DNA of 64,000 nucleotides. Origin: Oscarella lobularis (lineage: Eukaryota; Porifera; Homoscleromorpha; Homosclerophorida; Oscarellidae). This document shows positions 42,640 through 51,843 of this stretch, in pieces; positions within the stretch are counted from its first letter, which is position 1, and every line of letters starts with the position of its first letter. The translations under genes were made by a program, and so were the position numbers. The stretch lies in assembly GCF_947507565.1 (NCBI RefSeq), contig NC_089181.1:1806134-1870133 (forward strand), given 5' to 3'. The notes beneath the pieces were generated by a model. The model worked only from the letters and a program-made list of their open reading frames with translations, ran no database searches and was not told the DNA's origin.

Positions 42640-43340
42640 AATGATTCTGGTAAATAGTTGAGGACTCTAGTAGCAAACGGAAGCAGCTCAATTTCGTCAG
42701 CATCGATATCTTACTGACCTCATCCGTTTGCCCACTTGTTGTCTTGTCAACGTACACAAAAGATCCGCCTTTGGCACCGGGTACAGTGACTGTCATATTG
42801 GCGTTTCGCTTGTTCACAAGTAGCAATTTCTTTGCTTGAGTTTTAGCATCAACAAATCCCTGAGCATAAAGATTGCTTGTACTGTTCAGTTGAATTCCGT
42901 CGCCTTTGGAACATTCTGCTTGAACGACTAAGTGTTTAAATTACTGCACCATAGCAAGGATCACTAAATATAGGCGTAGTGGCTAGAACAGTACACGAAC
43001 TCTTCCCCACGCAGTATTTCTCGACAATTGCGGTAGAATTAGCGGCATTGCAAGAGCTCACGTCATAATGCAAACACGAACCAGTTGGAGTTCCATATGA
43101 AGCAAAATCAATTTTTGAAATCGTGGCACCTGGAGCGGTACATTCCAAATAAAGAGTGTCCAAACCAAAGCATCGAAGGGATTGCTGTCATTCCCAACGA
43201 TAAACACGTTTGTTTGAAATATCTTGGAAGTGGTGTATGAGCATGTGCAGTATCCAATAGCGAGCCGTACCGTGGCCAGTTGTCCAGTTGAGTATAGCAA
43301 CGCTCGGAATTGAGTTCAGGTAAAGCTGGAACTAGCCCAA
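42640..43340 (-). pseudogene. 3' fragment of a GH39/SUEL copy (copy C/D, downstream half)
   Basis: Homology to copies A and B begins abruptly at about 43340 (PALPELNSE, matching YPALPKLNLE of A). It continues through the second SUEL domain (SKIDFASYGTPTGSCLHYDV, KSSCTVLATTPIFSDPC) and the C-terminal sandwich (NKRNANMTVTVPGAKGG). It is broken by frameshifts: at ERCYTQLDNW, at the end of the lectin domain (DPCYGAVI then TTTAAAT instead of the expected continuation) and at TDEVSK, where one base is missing. The catalytic half is absent here but is found, on the same strand, at 46438-47811. Confidence 0.85.
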
Positions 43341-43872
43341 CGCGCGTGACCTGGTGGGCGTAGGGCCTGGCTTGCGCATTAGGACGTGGAAGAAACAAGC
43401 TTAGCGGTACGATTGGACTTTGCACATTTCCCTTTAGTAAGGGTGCTTTGATCGGAAACGCGCCATTATAAGAGAGCGGTCGATCGGAACTCTAAGAGAT
43501 CGAGTCCCCATGCAAGTGTTTCTTCTGATTTGTTTCTGCGCTAACTGCAGTTTGTAGCGGCTTTAGTAGAGGCCGACTGCGACAGCCTGATGGGATAGAC
43601 TGCCGCTATGCTGTTGAGTTTCACGTTTTGTGGCTCTAAGCATCAGGTTTTGGCATACATATGTGCCCACGTTGAATTCGTGCGAACAATCTTTGTCTTT
43701 TCTTGAGGTACCTACACTAGCAGTAGAAGCTTTCTAACGTGAAGCTACTGTTATTGTTTCATTTGCACGGGCTTGCGCCTATGATTCTCAATGAGAATAA
43801 TTAGAATTCCTATGGCTCTGACTACATGTCTTGCTTGTTTTTTTACAGAAATTCTCATCAAGCAAAATAAAC
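43341..43872. promoter_or_regulatory. Upstream region and 5' UTR intron of the GGT gene
   Basis: This sequence has no counterpart in the GH39 copies, so it belongs to the inserted segment. A classic acceptor (CTTGCTTGTTTTTTTACAG, ending 43848) lies 24 bases before the GGT start codon. It implies a 5' UTR intron whose donor I could not place with confidence. No other gene seen. Confidence 0.5.
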
Positions 43873-45732
43873 ATGTCAAAGAATAAGAAAATTGGTATTG
43901 TTGTTGTTGTTGTAATAGGGATTTTAGCGATTGCAGCAGTTTTCATTGGACTCTGGCTTGGAGGAGTCTTTAGTAAATCAAGCAGCCAGACACAAAAGTA
44001 TGACCAGGCGGCTGTTGCGTCTGCTTCGGAAACTTGCTCTGACATCGGAAAAAATATATTGAAGGATAAAATGGGAAATGCAGTAGATGCAGCTGTAGCC
44101 GTAGCATTTTGCCTTGGAGTGGTTGAGTTTCAGTCTTCTGGTCTTGGTGGAGGGGGATTTGCTTTGTTTTACAATGCACAAGCACAAGGCAAGATTTATT
44201 CAGTTGACTTTCGGTCCACTGCTCCCCAGCGCACTGATAAGTTCATGCTAAACAGCGTAAAGGAACATGACGAACCAGGAAAGTTTGTTGCGACTCCTGG
44301 AGAACTGTCCGGTCTCCACACACTTTGGACCAACTATGGGTCAAAAAGAGTCGACTGGGCTGATTTGCTGCAGCCGTCAATTGACCTAGCTGAAAATGGA
44401 TTCAAAGTGAGTACTGATTTAGCCAAGGCTGTTGAAGAGCTGCACGTGTCATCGATGAATATGATGAATGATGAAGAAGACAGCTATTTAGATGACCCGA
44501 AATTTTCCTCTCTTCTAGCACTTGTGAAACCCGATGGAAAATGGATCAAGGAAGGCCAGAAGCTAGTGCGCCCTATACTGGCAGAAACTCTGAAAAATAT
44601 AACTAAGTCTTCTGAAACAGCTATTTCTACTCTTTACAATAAGCCAGAATTAGCTCAAGAAGTGGAAATGGTAAAGGGCATTATAGAGTCATCTGACTTT
44701 GAGTCGTATCGTACAACGTCGGGAACCAGGCAAATACCTCTTGAAAACGGAGGAACTCTCTATGGACCTGACCTGCCGTCAAGTGCCGTTATACAATTTT
44801 TCATCAAAAATGTTCTTCAAAAATATTCAATGACGTCAGCAGACGCCGAAACACTCCTCTTTTATCACAGATTGGTTGAAAGTTTCAAGTTTGCTTTTGG
44901 CAGACGAAATGCCTTGGCAGATCCTGCCTCCGAGTTTGGCTACCAACAATCTCTCTCCGTAATAGCCGACTCGTTATCAGATGCTTCTTACGCAGGTGAC
45001 ATTCAAGCAATGATCGGAGACGAAAGTGTGCAAAACAGAAAAGAGAATTACTACAACGAGAAACGTTTAAGCGATTGGACAGAATATGTGTTTTCTGACA
45101 AAGATGAGTCAGAAAAAGGTGGGACAACGCATTTATCGGTCATTGACGCAGACGGAAATGCCGTTTCTTTGACAACGTCAGTAGGATTCAAATTCGGATG
45201 CAAAATTGTTTCGCCGTCGACAGGAATTGTTTATAATAACGACATGATTGGTTTTAGCTACTCCAATCCCGACGAAAATTTTGCTTTGCCCACAAACGAA
45301 CGAAACTGGCCTGAGGCCGGAAAACGACCTATGTCTTCAATGAGCCCTGTTATTGCTGTCGATAGCAATGACGAAGTTAGTCTCGTTATTGGTGGCGCAG
45401 GAGGGCCAAGAATAATAACTTCAGTGGCATTGGCAATTAGTCAACATCTACTTTTAGGCCAACGCCTTGACTCTGCTGTCAACAGTCCACGTATTCACCA
45501 TCAATTGTCACCGTACGCTATATACACTGAAAAAACGTTTGATTCAAGTATAACAAATCAGTTGGGTGAGTACGAGAAAAAGGTTTATGGAAAAACCTTT
45601 GTGAGACATGATCTTCTCAGTAACAATCCGTTCAAAGCATCCGCCGTGCATGCTATTGCTAGGGATAAGTCCACTGGCAAGCTAACTGCTGTTTGTGATA
45701 CCAGACTCTCCGGAAAGCCCTCAGGATATTAA
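43873..45732 (+). CDS. GGT: Gamma-glutamyltransferase, intronless coding region
   Basis: Ntn-hydrolase that cleaves glutathione and transfers the gamma-glutamyl group at the cell surface. The start at 43873 (MSKNKKIGIVVVVVIGILAI) is preferred over an upstream in-frame start because the latter lies upstream of a strong splice acceptor. Residues 6-33 form a type II membrane anchor, as in animal GGTs. Motifs: GNAVDAAVAVAFCLGVVEF, SGLGGGGFALFY, VDFRSTAPQ, RNALADP. The autocleavage/nucleophile Thr is the first Thr of GGTTHLSVIDADGNAVS. It is followed by GCKIVSPSTGIVYNNDMIGF, PMSSMSPVI and IGGAGGPRIITSVA. At 619 residues it is slightly longer than the usual ~570. There is no coding intron in a region where nearly all genes have many, and composition is more AT-rich than in neighbouring genes. 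It lies inside a disrupted GH39 copy on the opposite strand. Confidence 0.95.
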   Translation: MSKNKKIGIVVVVVIGILAIAAVFIGLWLGGVFSKSSSQTQKYDQAAVASASETCSDIGKNILKDKMGNAVDAAVAVAFCLGVVEFQSSGLGGGGFALFYNAQAQGKIYSVDFRSTAPQRTDKFMLNSVKEHDEPGKFVATPGELSGLHTLWTNYGSKRVDWADLLQPSIDLAENGFKVSTDLAKAVEELHVSSMNMMNDEEDSYLDDPKFSSLLALVKPDGKWIKEGQKLVRPILAETLKNITKSSETAISTLYNKPELAQEVEMVKGIIESSDFESYRTTSGTRQIPLENGGTLYGPDLPSSAVIQFFIKNVLQKYSMTSADAETLLFYHRLVESFKFAFGRRNALADPASEFGYQQSLSVIADSLSDASYAGDIQAMIGDESVQNRKENYYNEKRLSDWTEYVFSDKDESEKGGTTHLSVIDADGNAVSLTTSVGFKFGCKIVSPSTGIVYNNDMIGFSYSNPDENFALPTNERNWPEAGKRPMSSMSPVIAVDSNDEVSLVIGGAGGPRIITSVALAISQHLLLGQRLDSAVNSPRIHHQLSPYAIYTEKTFDSSITNQLGEYEKKVYGKTFVRHDLLSNNPFKASAVHAIARDKSTGKLTAVCDTRLSGKPSGY

Positions 45733-46437
45733 TTTATTCATGTCAGCTGCCTACCTGCCTAAAAGGCGATCCTTCTTTGTAAACTCTCGCGCTTTTTTTA
45801 TCAATTGCATGTGAATCGTCATTTTCGAATTACGTATCGAGCGAAAGCTGCCGAAAGTCTTTTGGTGCAGCCACACAGTCTAGAGCATGCAACTTCTTGC
45901 AATCGCACTGATCAGCAATCCAGCTTCATCCACCTGCACGAGGCAACCGCTCGGTAGACTGGTTCGATCATGTGCTTAGCCACTCCCCACTCACAGGAAG
46001 AAAGCGTTCTCAAAGCACACAGATTTTAGAAACTTGCACAACCTAAAGTATTGATTTAATTTCTTTTTCACGTGATTTCGTAGTGCACGCCGTCCTAGAA
46101 ACTAATCGACTTTCTTCGACACGTGATTTTGAAAGAGAAAGTAATAACAACTGATCTACTTTCTTTGTCAGGTGATTTTGTAGTGCACAAAGTCTGAGAC
46201 CTCCGCACACGCGATTAGTTCACAGAACGTCTACGAGATTTAGCCATTTCATCACGTGATTAGCTAAAAGTACAACTTTGACATCAACTGAGGGGATTTT
46301 CAGTTCTTTGCACGCGTGATTAGTACACTGTACACAGAACGTCTTCAACACCAAGTGACGGGATTCTATGCCCTTTCCACACAGGATGAGTCCACAAAAT
46401 GTGTACGACATAGACTGACGAGGGTTCAGCCATTTAA
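45733..46437. other. GGT 3' flank and degenerate CACGTGATT repeats
   Basis: No gene. 45733-46060 is unremarkable, AT-rich sequence downstream of GGT with no poly(A) tract marking a recent retrocopy. 46065-46400 holds decayed repeats, listed separately. The boundary with the GH39 fragment is abrupt at about 46438. Confidence 0.6.
46065..46400. repeat. Degenerate tandem repeat of about 40-60 bases around CACGTGATT
   Basis: At least six units start with CACGTGATT or a one-base variant (CAGGTGATT, CACGCGATT, CGCGTGATT) near 46069, 46120, 46170, 46208, 46254 and 46313. They share further words such as GTAGTGCAC, ACTTTCTT and CACAGAACGTCT. Period is irregular. The core is an E-box (CACGTG). Confidence 0.55.
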
Positions 46438-47811
46438 AGGGCCAGCATAGAAATGATAGCTGATGAAGTCGAGTGGAATTCCGGGCTGATGATTTGACTG
46501 GTTGAGGAAGTAAGATATGAAGTCTGTTCTTCGACCGGCCAGGGCGAGGCCGACAAATGTGATCTTGTGATTGGAATCGGCCATCTTTCGTATGCCGGTC
46601 ACTATTTCGTCGTAACGTTCTGTATATTCTGTATATGACTCGGGGTATTGCAATGCTCTGATTCCACTTCATTAAGGACCTCCCAATAAGGAATCGGGTA
46701 CTCATGACCTGATTGGTGTTCTGTGCCGTACGTGTACTCGTCCTTGAATCCGCCTTTCGCGTACCAGAAGATTCATGTGATACGATACAGACTATCTATC
46801 TAAACTCAATGTATCAGCCTCCTATAGTATTCTCCAAGCTGCGTTCCAGTGGGATCCACAAGATCCGTTCCTTGTGTATACGCCGGTCTTGCTTCTTGAT
46901 CTAATTAACTTCGTAAATGAATACTCGTAAAAAAAGCATGAGTGCTTGATGACCTGGATTATCTGAATAAACAACCCGACTAGAAGTTTTATAAATCCAA
47001 GCCGGTATGGTAGAGAAATTGATTATAACCGTGTGATTTGCCGTGGCTTCCATAAAGTCCTCCATTACGGGATCAATAAGTGAGAAATCCCAATAGGTGT
47101 GATTTTGAGAAATGCTGCAAGTCGCCTGAACACGGTGTTTTACCTGTATGCCCTTTACGTTTTACGCTTACCTGAACAGCAAACGTCTTGAACGGTCCGA
47201 CACACGGATCTCCAAGTGTTTCTGTATTGACAGAAAACATGCACGATTTCTTTCCCATGCAGGCCGCGTTGCACTTTCCCATAGTAAAATTGCCGCAAGT
47301 GCCTTGCGGAGTTCCATAGCTGGTGAAATGAACCTGATCAGTACATAATTATACAAACTGCTAATCTACACTTCTAATATTGCTCTGTCGCCTACCTTGT
47401 CTATAACACAAAGCGTGCACGACAGCGATGCGTTCCATCCATCAGTCTCTTCGAGTTGGAGTTGCGTGCAGAGCCACGGACCGGAAGGAGGCTCCAGCTC
47501 AGCGATGGATAATCGAGGGTAAGGAAGCCTGTTAGTGTCTACGATAAAAGTCGTTCAAGGGTAGCCAAGTCTGCTCTACCAAGGAACGTAGCGAATGTAG
47601 TCGGCTTCTAGTTGCTTCAGAATGGCAAACTTTGCTTCGAAATTGGGCTTTTTCGCTCGAGAAGGGGATTGACGACGACTTGGAGAGTAGGCGTCGTTTT
47701 GCTCGTCATCAGAACGGTATTCCACTGAACGCTGACCGTTGCAAAGCTTGATGCGGAAGCGCAATCGAGTAAAACAACGAGGACTTGCAGAAAGAGCCCA
47801 AGGCGAGGCAT
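46438..47811 (-). pseudogene. 5' fragment of a GH39/SUEL copy (copy C/D, upstream half)
   Basis: It begins at the ATG at 47811 (MPRLGLFLQVLVVLLDCASA) and runs through TLQVVVNPLLERKSP. A frameshift after SKQSLPF interrupts EADYIRYVPW. The first SUEL domain has lost about ten residues (MGKCNA then ACMGKKSCMF). It continues through WDFS, INFSTIPAWIYKT and PYWEVLNEVE-like remains, stopping abruptly after LDFISYHFYAG at 46438. The Cys-containing PYWECLNE motif is also altered (TGGGAGGTC in place of TGGGAGTGT). Same strand as the 3' fragment at 42640-43340; together they would make one gene lacking about 95 codons. Confidence 0.85.
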
Positions 47812-47911
47812 TCCTCCAGAAGACGTCACGTGTGTTCAATGATTATCAACATCCCGAAAACCCGCCAAGTAGAAAAAAAGTAAAAAACAACAAAACAGCA
47901 ATGCTGATTTC

Positions 47912-50324
47912 CTAACGAGCATCTGAAGAATAGTAAACAACTCCGGTAGCAAAAGGAAGTAGTTCAATATTGTCACTGTCTATGCTTTCAACTACTTCAT
48001 CCGTCTGTCCCGTAGTCGTCTCGTCAACAAATACGAAAGACCCGCCTTTTGCCCCCGAAACGCCAACCGTTACCTTTGCATTTCCTTTGTTTACTAGTAG
48101 TAACTTTCTGCTTCGAGTCTTCCCATCAACGAATCCCTGCGCATAAAGACCGCCTGTATCATTTCGTTGCATGCCACCACCTTTGGAACACTCCGCTTGA
48201 ACGACCAAGTGCTTCACCGTAAAACGACATGGATCGCCAAATACAGGTGTAGTGGCCGGAACAGTGCACGAACTCTTCCCAACGCAGTATTTCTCCACAA
48301 TTGCTGTAGAATTAGCAGCATTGCACGAGCCGACGTCATAGTGCAAACACTCGCCGGACGGCGTTCCATACGAGGCAAAATCAATTTTGGAGATGACAGC
48401 GCCGGGAGTAGTACACTCCAGCGCGAGAGCTTCCAAATTGATAATTGACCCGCAGAACGGATTTCTACCAGCTCCGCCGAAAGACACGTCTGTTTGTACA
48501 ATTTCATCGCCCGGTTGGAAATGGTGTATGAGCATGTGTAGCACCCAGTAGCGAGCTGTACCGTACCCAGTTGTCCAATTGAGCAAGGCGACGCTTGGAA
48601 ACTGAGGCTCGAGACCGAGGTGTGGCAGAGCCGGATTGCCGACCAGTTGGCTTTCGCCGAGAACGTCGATTCCCTGAAGCGACAATTTTCCATATATGTA
48701 AGCGTACATTGCACCTGCAGCATTCCAGTATATCGGCGGAAACATGGGCGCACGAGCATCGTTATCGTCCGGCAATATGACGCCAATTTCGTCAATTGTC
48801 GTACGCGTCTCGGGCGAAAGAGCCTTGCGAATTTCCTCCATACCGGCGACCTCAGTAAAAAATGTGTCCGCCTGTGCAAAGAAGCTTTCATAGGCACTCG
48901 GATCGGTGCGATTCGTTGAGCGAGCATAAAAATGATAGCTGATAAAATCGAGTGGAATGCCAGGCTGATGATTTGATTTGTTGAGAAAGTAGGATGCGAA
49001 GGCCAATTTCTCTGTGCTATGATAAGCGAGAGCGAGACCGACGAAGGTGATCTTGTGATTGGGATCGGCCACCCTGCGTATGCCGTTCACCATTTCGTCG
49101 TAACGTGCCGTATACGACTCCGGCGTGTTCTGATGCTCGTGCTCCACTTCGTTGAGACACTCCCAATAGGGTATAATATACTCGTGCCCCGATTTGTGTT
49201 CGATGCCGTACTCGTCTTTGAATCCGCCCTTCGTGTACCATGATACCTTAGATAAAGACGTTGGATATTGTAGTTGAAAATACGGTTCATTTTTGTACCA
49301 ATCTTCCGTAGTAGTCACCGAGCTGAGTTCCCGAAGGATCGACGAGATTCACTCCTTGCGTGTAAACGGATTCACGATCTAATTTCGTCAACTGAGAATT
49401 GAGAAATAAAATTCACTTGATAAATGATACCTGGATTGTCGGGATAAGGAACTCTGCTAGGAGTTTTATAAATCCAAGCAGGTATAGTAGAGAAATTGAT
49501 GACGACGGAGTGATTGCGTGTAGCTTCCATGAAGTCTTCCATCATGGGATCGAGAAGAGAAAAATCCCAATAGGTATGATTCTGAGGAACGCTGCACGTC
49601 ACCTACACAAAAAAACACAGTTGTCATATGATCAACTTCATCACAATGACGTGTGCACCTGAACGGCAAACGTTTTGGCTGTTCCAACGCACGGATCTCC
49701 CAACGCTTCTTCATTTACTGAAAACGTACACGATTTCTTTCCCACGCACATCTTTTCGACGAAAGCTGTCGTATTGGCGGCATTGCACTTTCCCATAGTA
49801 AAGTTGCCGCAAGTGCCTCGAGGAGTTCCATAGCTGGCAAAAAGAACCTACCCAGAGCAGTGCAACCTTAGTTATTATCAAACGCTATAGACAGAATACC
49901 TTGTTTACAACGCCAAGCGTGCATGACAGCGACGCATTCCATCCGCTAGGCTCTTCGAGTTGAAGCTGTGTGCACAGCCACGAGCCGGATGGAGGCTCCA
50001 ACTCGGCGACAGCCAATCGGGGGTAAGGATGCCTGTTTCGAATGGCAACGTTTGATAATCTGCTGTAGGGTGGCCAAGTTCGTAGTACCAAGGTACGTAG
50101 CGAATGTAGTCGGCCTCTAGTTGCTTCAGACTAGCGAACATTTGGCGCGAAACCGGGCTTTTTCGTTCGAGAAGAGGATTGACGACGACTTGCAGTGTGG
50201 GCGTTGTTTTGCTCGTCATTAGACTGTGGCTCCATTGAACGTCGATCGTTGCAGAGTTCGTTGCTAAAGCTATAGCGCAACGTAATGCAATAACCACGAC
50301 AGACAAAAAGGAAGCCAGTTTGCG
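47912..50324 (-). CDS. GH39-like hydrolase with two SUEL lectin domains, array copy E (start codon lost)
   Basis: The most divergent full-length copy. The reading frame is open from the signal-peptide region to the stop at 47912 in the same six exons. Catalytic and lectin motifs are intact: PYWECLNEVE, RTTIDEIGVILPDDN, CVGKSSCTVPATTPVFGDPC, C-terminus VVYYSSDAR. At the place where copies A and B read ATGAGTCGC or ATGAGTAGC, this copy reads CAAAGTCGC, preceded in frame by TAA. The downstream signal-peptide frame (KLASFLSVVVIALRCAIALA) therefore has no ATG of its own. The next in-frame ATG (about 50222, MTSKTTPTL) would delete the signal peptide. Either an upstream exon supplies the start, a non-AUG codon is used, or the copy is freshly inactivated. 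Confidence 0.7.
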
Positions 50325-50351
50325 ACTTTGTTATTACCACGTGACTACTAA

Positions 50352-50382
50352 TGTATAGGAGTTCAAGAGCGCGCGTTAAAAT
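50352..50382 (+). repeat. 31-base direct repeat, left copy
   Basis: Begins TGTATAGGAGTTCAAGAGCG and ends GCGCGTTAAAAT; identical over 31 bases to 51804-51834. Confidence 0.85.
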
Positions 50383-50468
50383 AATGGAGCCGACCACCAG
50401 AGTTGTACGGGTGGAGCCCGTATAACGGCGGAGGGAGGCTCTCTCAAACGTGATCTTAGGGCCGGAAG

Positions 50469-50470
<2 letters not shown>

Positions 50471-50507
<37 letters not shown>
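50471..50507 (+). repeat. (TCTG)n microsatellite
   Basis: About nine perfect TCTG units followed by TATG variants to about 50518. Confidence 0.95.
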
Positions 50508-50892
50508 ATGTATGTCTGTTCGTCACGCTCGGTATTGTGACGTAACATAAGAAAAACCCTCACTTTGTAAAGCGCATGCGTGACATAGGGCCGAAAACGG
50601 TGACCCGAAAAAGGCGATTTACGGCGCGAATAAAGCGTTTTTTCTTTCAGAAACGAAAAAAATGCTTAGAAACCCTTATTTCCAATTGATCTGTGCTATT
50701 TTCCGTGTTATAAATGCGCTGAGAAACCGAAACGACAGTTTTGATTGTCACGCTCTGACGTCACAATCAAAAGTATCCAGTCACATGTACAGTATATGGG
50801 TGGGTATGTACGCGTGTACGGGTAACAGGAAATATGACCCGTACACATGCATAGGTCCTCCTCAAATACAGAGCACATTATCAAATACAGTA

Positions 50893-51566
50893 CAGTGCGT
50901 GCCAGCATAAATGGCCAAACGGGACTTTTAGTAGCGCGCGAGGAATTCAGAGCGTAGTTTACATTTGGCGTAGTTTTGACGTTTGATCGTCACATCAAGG
51001 ATTTCCAATGAAGTCTAGCATTTCTATTTACGTCTATTTTGTAAGAAAACGGTTTTGATTTCACCGCAGACAACGTTTCTATACGTTTTGCTAAGAACAC
51101 AGAAAAGTTCGTTTTTTTTCCAGTTTCAAACAACATATGACGGCTTTCATAAACTCATCTGTCACTTTATACCATTTTCTAAAACTTCATTATCTTTGAT
51201 TTTCAATACAGTAATTCGGTGGAAAGAAACGGATGTCACGTGACGTAAATAGAAATGCATTTTTTTCCGTTAGGGATCAAGTTAGAAAGAAACTCACTCT
51301 ATAAATGGCTTCTCACGTGCATTGTTTAGAAATTTATTATCGGCGAATTTGAAAATGTTCTTTCCTTTACAAAATTAGCGCGCGCTAAACTTGCAAAAAA
51401 TTTAAATCTTTGGGAGTACGTCCCACAAAAGTCAAACTGACATCCCTGTTTAAAATAGGCATTAGAGCGATTTTCGTTGACACACAGTGACACTGTATGT
51501 CTTGCAGCGAGTGATCTACAGTGATCTTAGCGCGCGTTTTGTGGCCATTTATGCTGGCACGCACTG
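50893..51566. mobile_element. Tc1/mariner-like MITE (non-autonomous, 674 bases)
   Basis: The left end reads CAGTGCGTGCCAGCATAAAT then GGCCAAA. The right end is its reverse complement (TTTGTGGCC, ATTTATGCTGGCACGCACTG), with one extra base. Both ends are flanked by TA (50891-50892 and 51567-51568), the target duplication of Tc1/mariner elements, and the CAGTGC...GGCCAAA end resembles that superfamily. GC-rich words (GTAGCGCGCG / TAGCGCGCG) extend the inverted symmetry inward. No transposase frame is present. Confidence 0.8.
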
Positions 51567-51803
51567 TACTGTACGTCAGAAAAGCGCCTAATTAGGAAAA
51601 CACAGCAATCATGCAAGTACTGTATTTACAGTATGTAGGTAGGACTGAGCTGTACTAGTAGTAGCTAACGGCTGTAATGACAACGTGAATATGTGACAGC
51701 ATAAAAACTATGACGTCACACTATGTTATGCACTCGCGTACGGTAAGCGGTGGGAGGCTCTGCATGATGGCAACACGGTGAACACCGGGCCATCATTCTC
51801 TAG

Positions 51804-51834
51804 TGTATAGGAGTTCAAGAGCGCGCGTTAAAAT
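51804..51834 (+). repeat. 31-base direct repeat, right copy, in the ACTR5 5' flank
   Basis: Identical to 50352-50382. It ends nine bases before the ACTR5 start codon, so it is probably transcribed as 5' UTR or is core promoter. Confidence 0.85.
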
Positions 51835-51843
51835 CAGCAAAGA

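Larger units (their letters stand above)
50344..51843. other. Repeat-rich intergenic region before ACTR5
   Basis: About 1.5 kb without a gene. It contains, left to right: the first copy of a 31-base direct repeat (50352-50382), a TCTG microsatellite (50471-50507), a Tc1/mariner-like MITE (50893-51566) and the second direct-repeat copy (51804-51834) directly before the ACTR5 start codon. Short frames here are not supported. Confidence 0.7.

Noticed and set aside
43873-45732. GGT as a bacterial gene acquired by horizontal transfer
   Set aside because: It has an animal-type N-terminal membrane anchor and a spliceosomal acceptor just upstream; a retrocopy fits better.
50893-51566. A transposase gene inside the inverted-repeat element
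   Set aside because: No frame of useful length or DDE/D-like motif; the element is non-autonomous.
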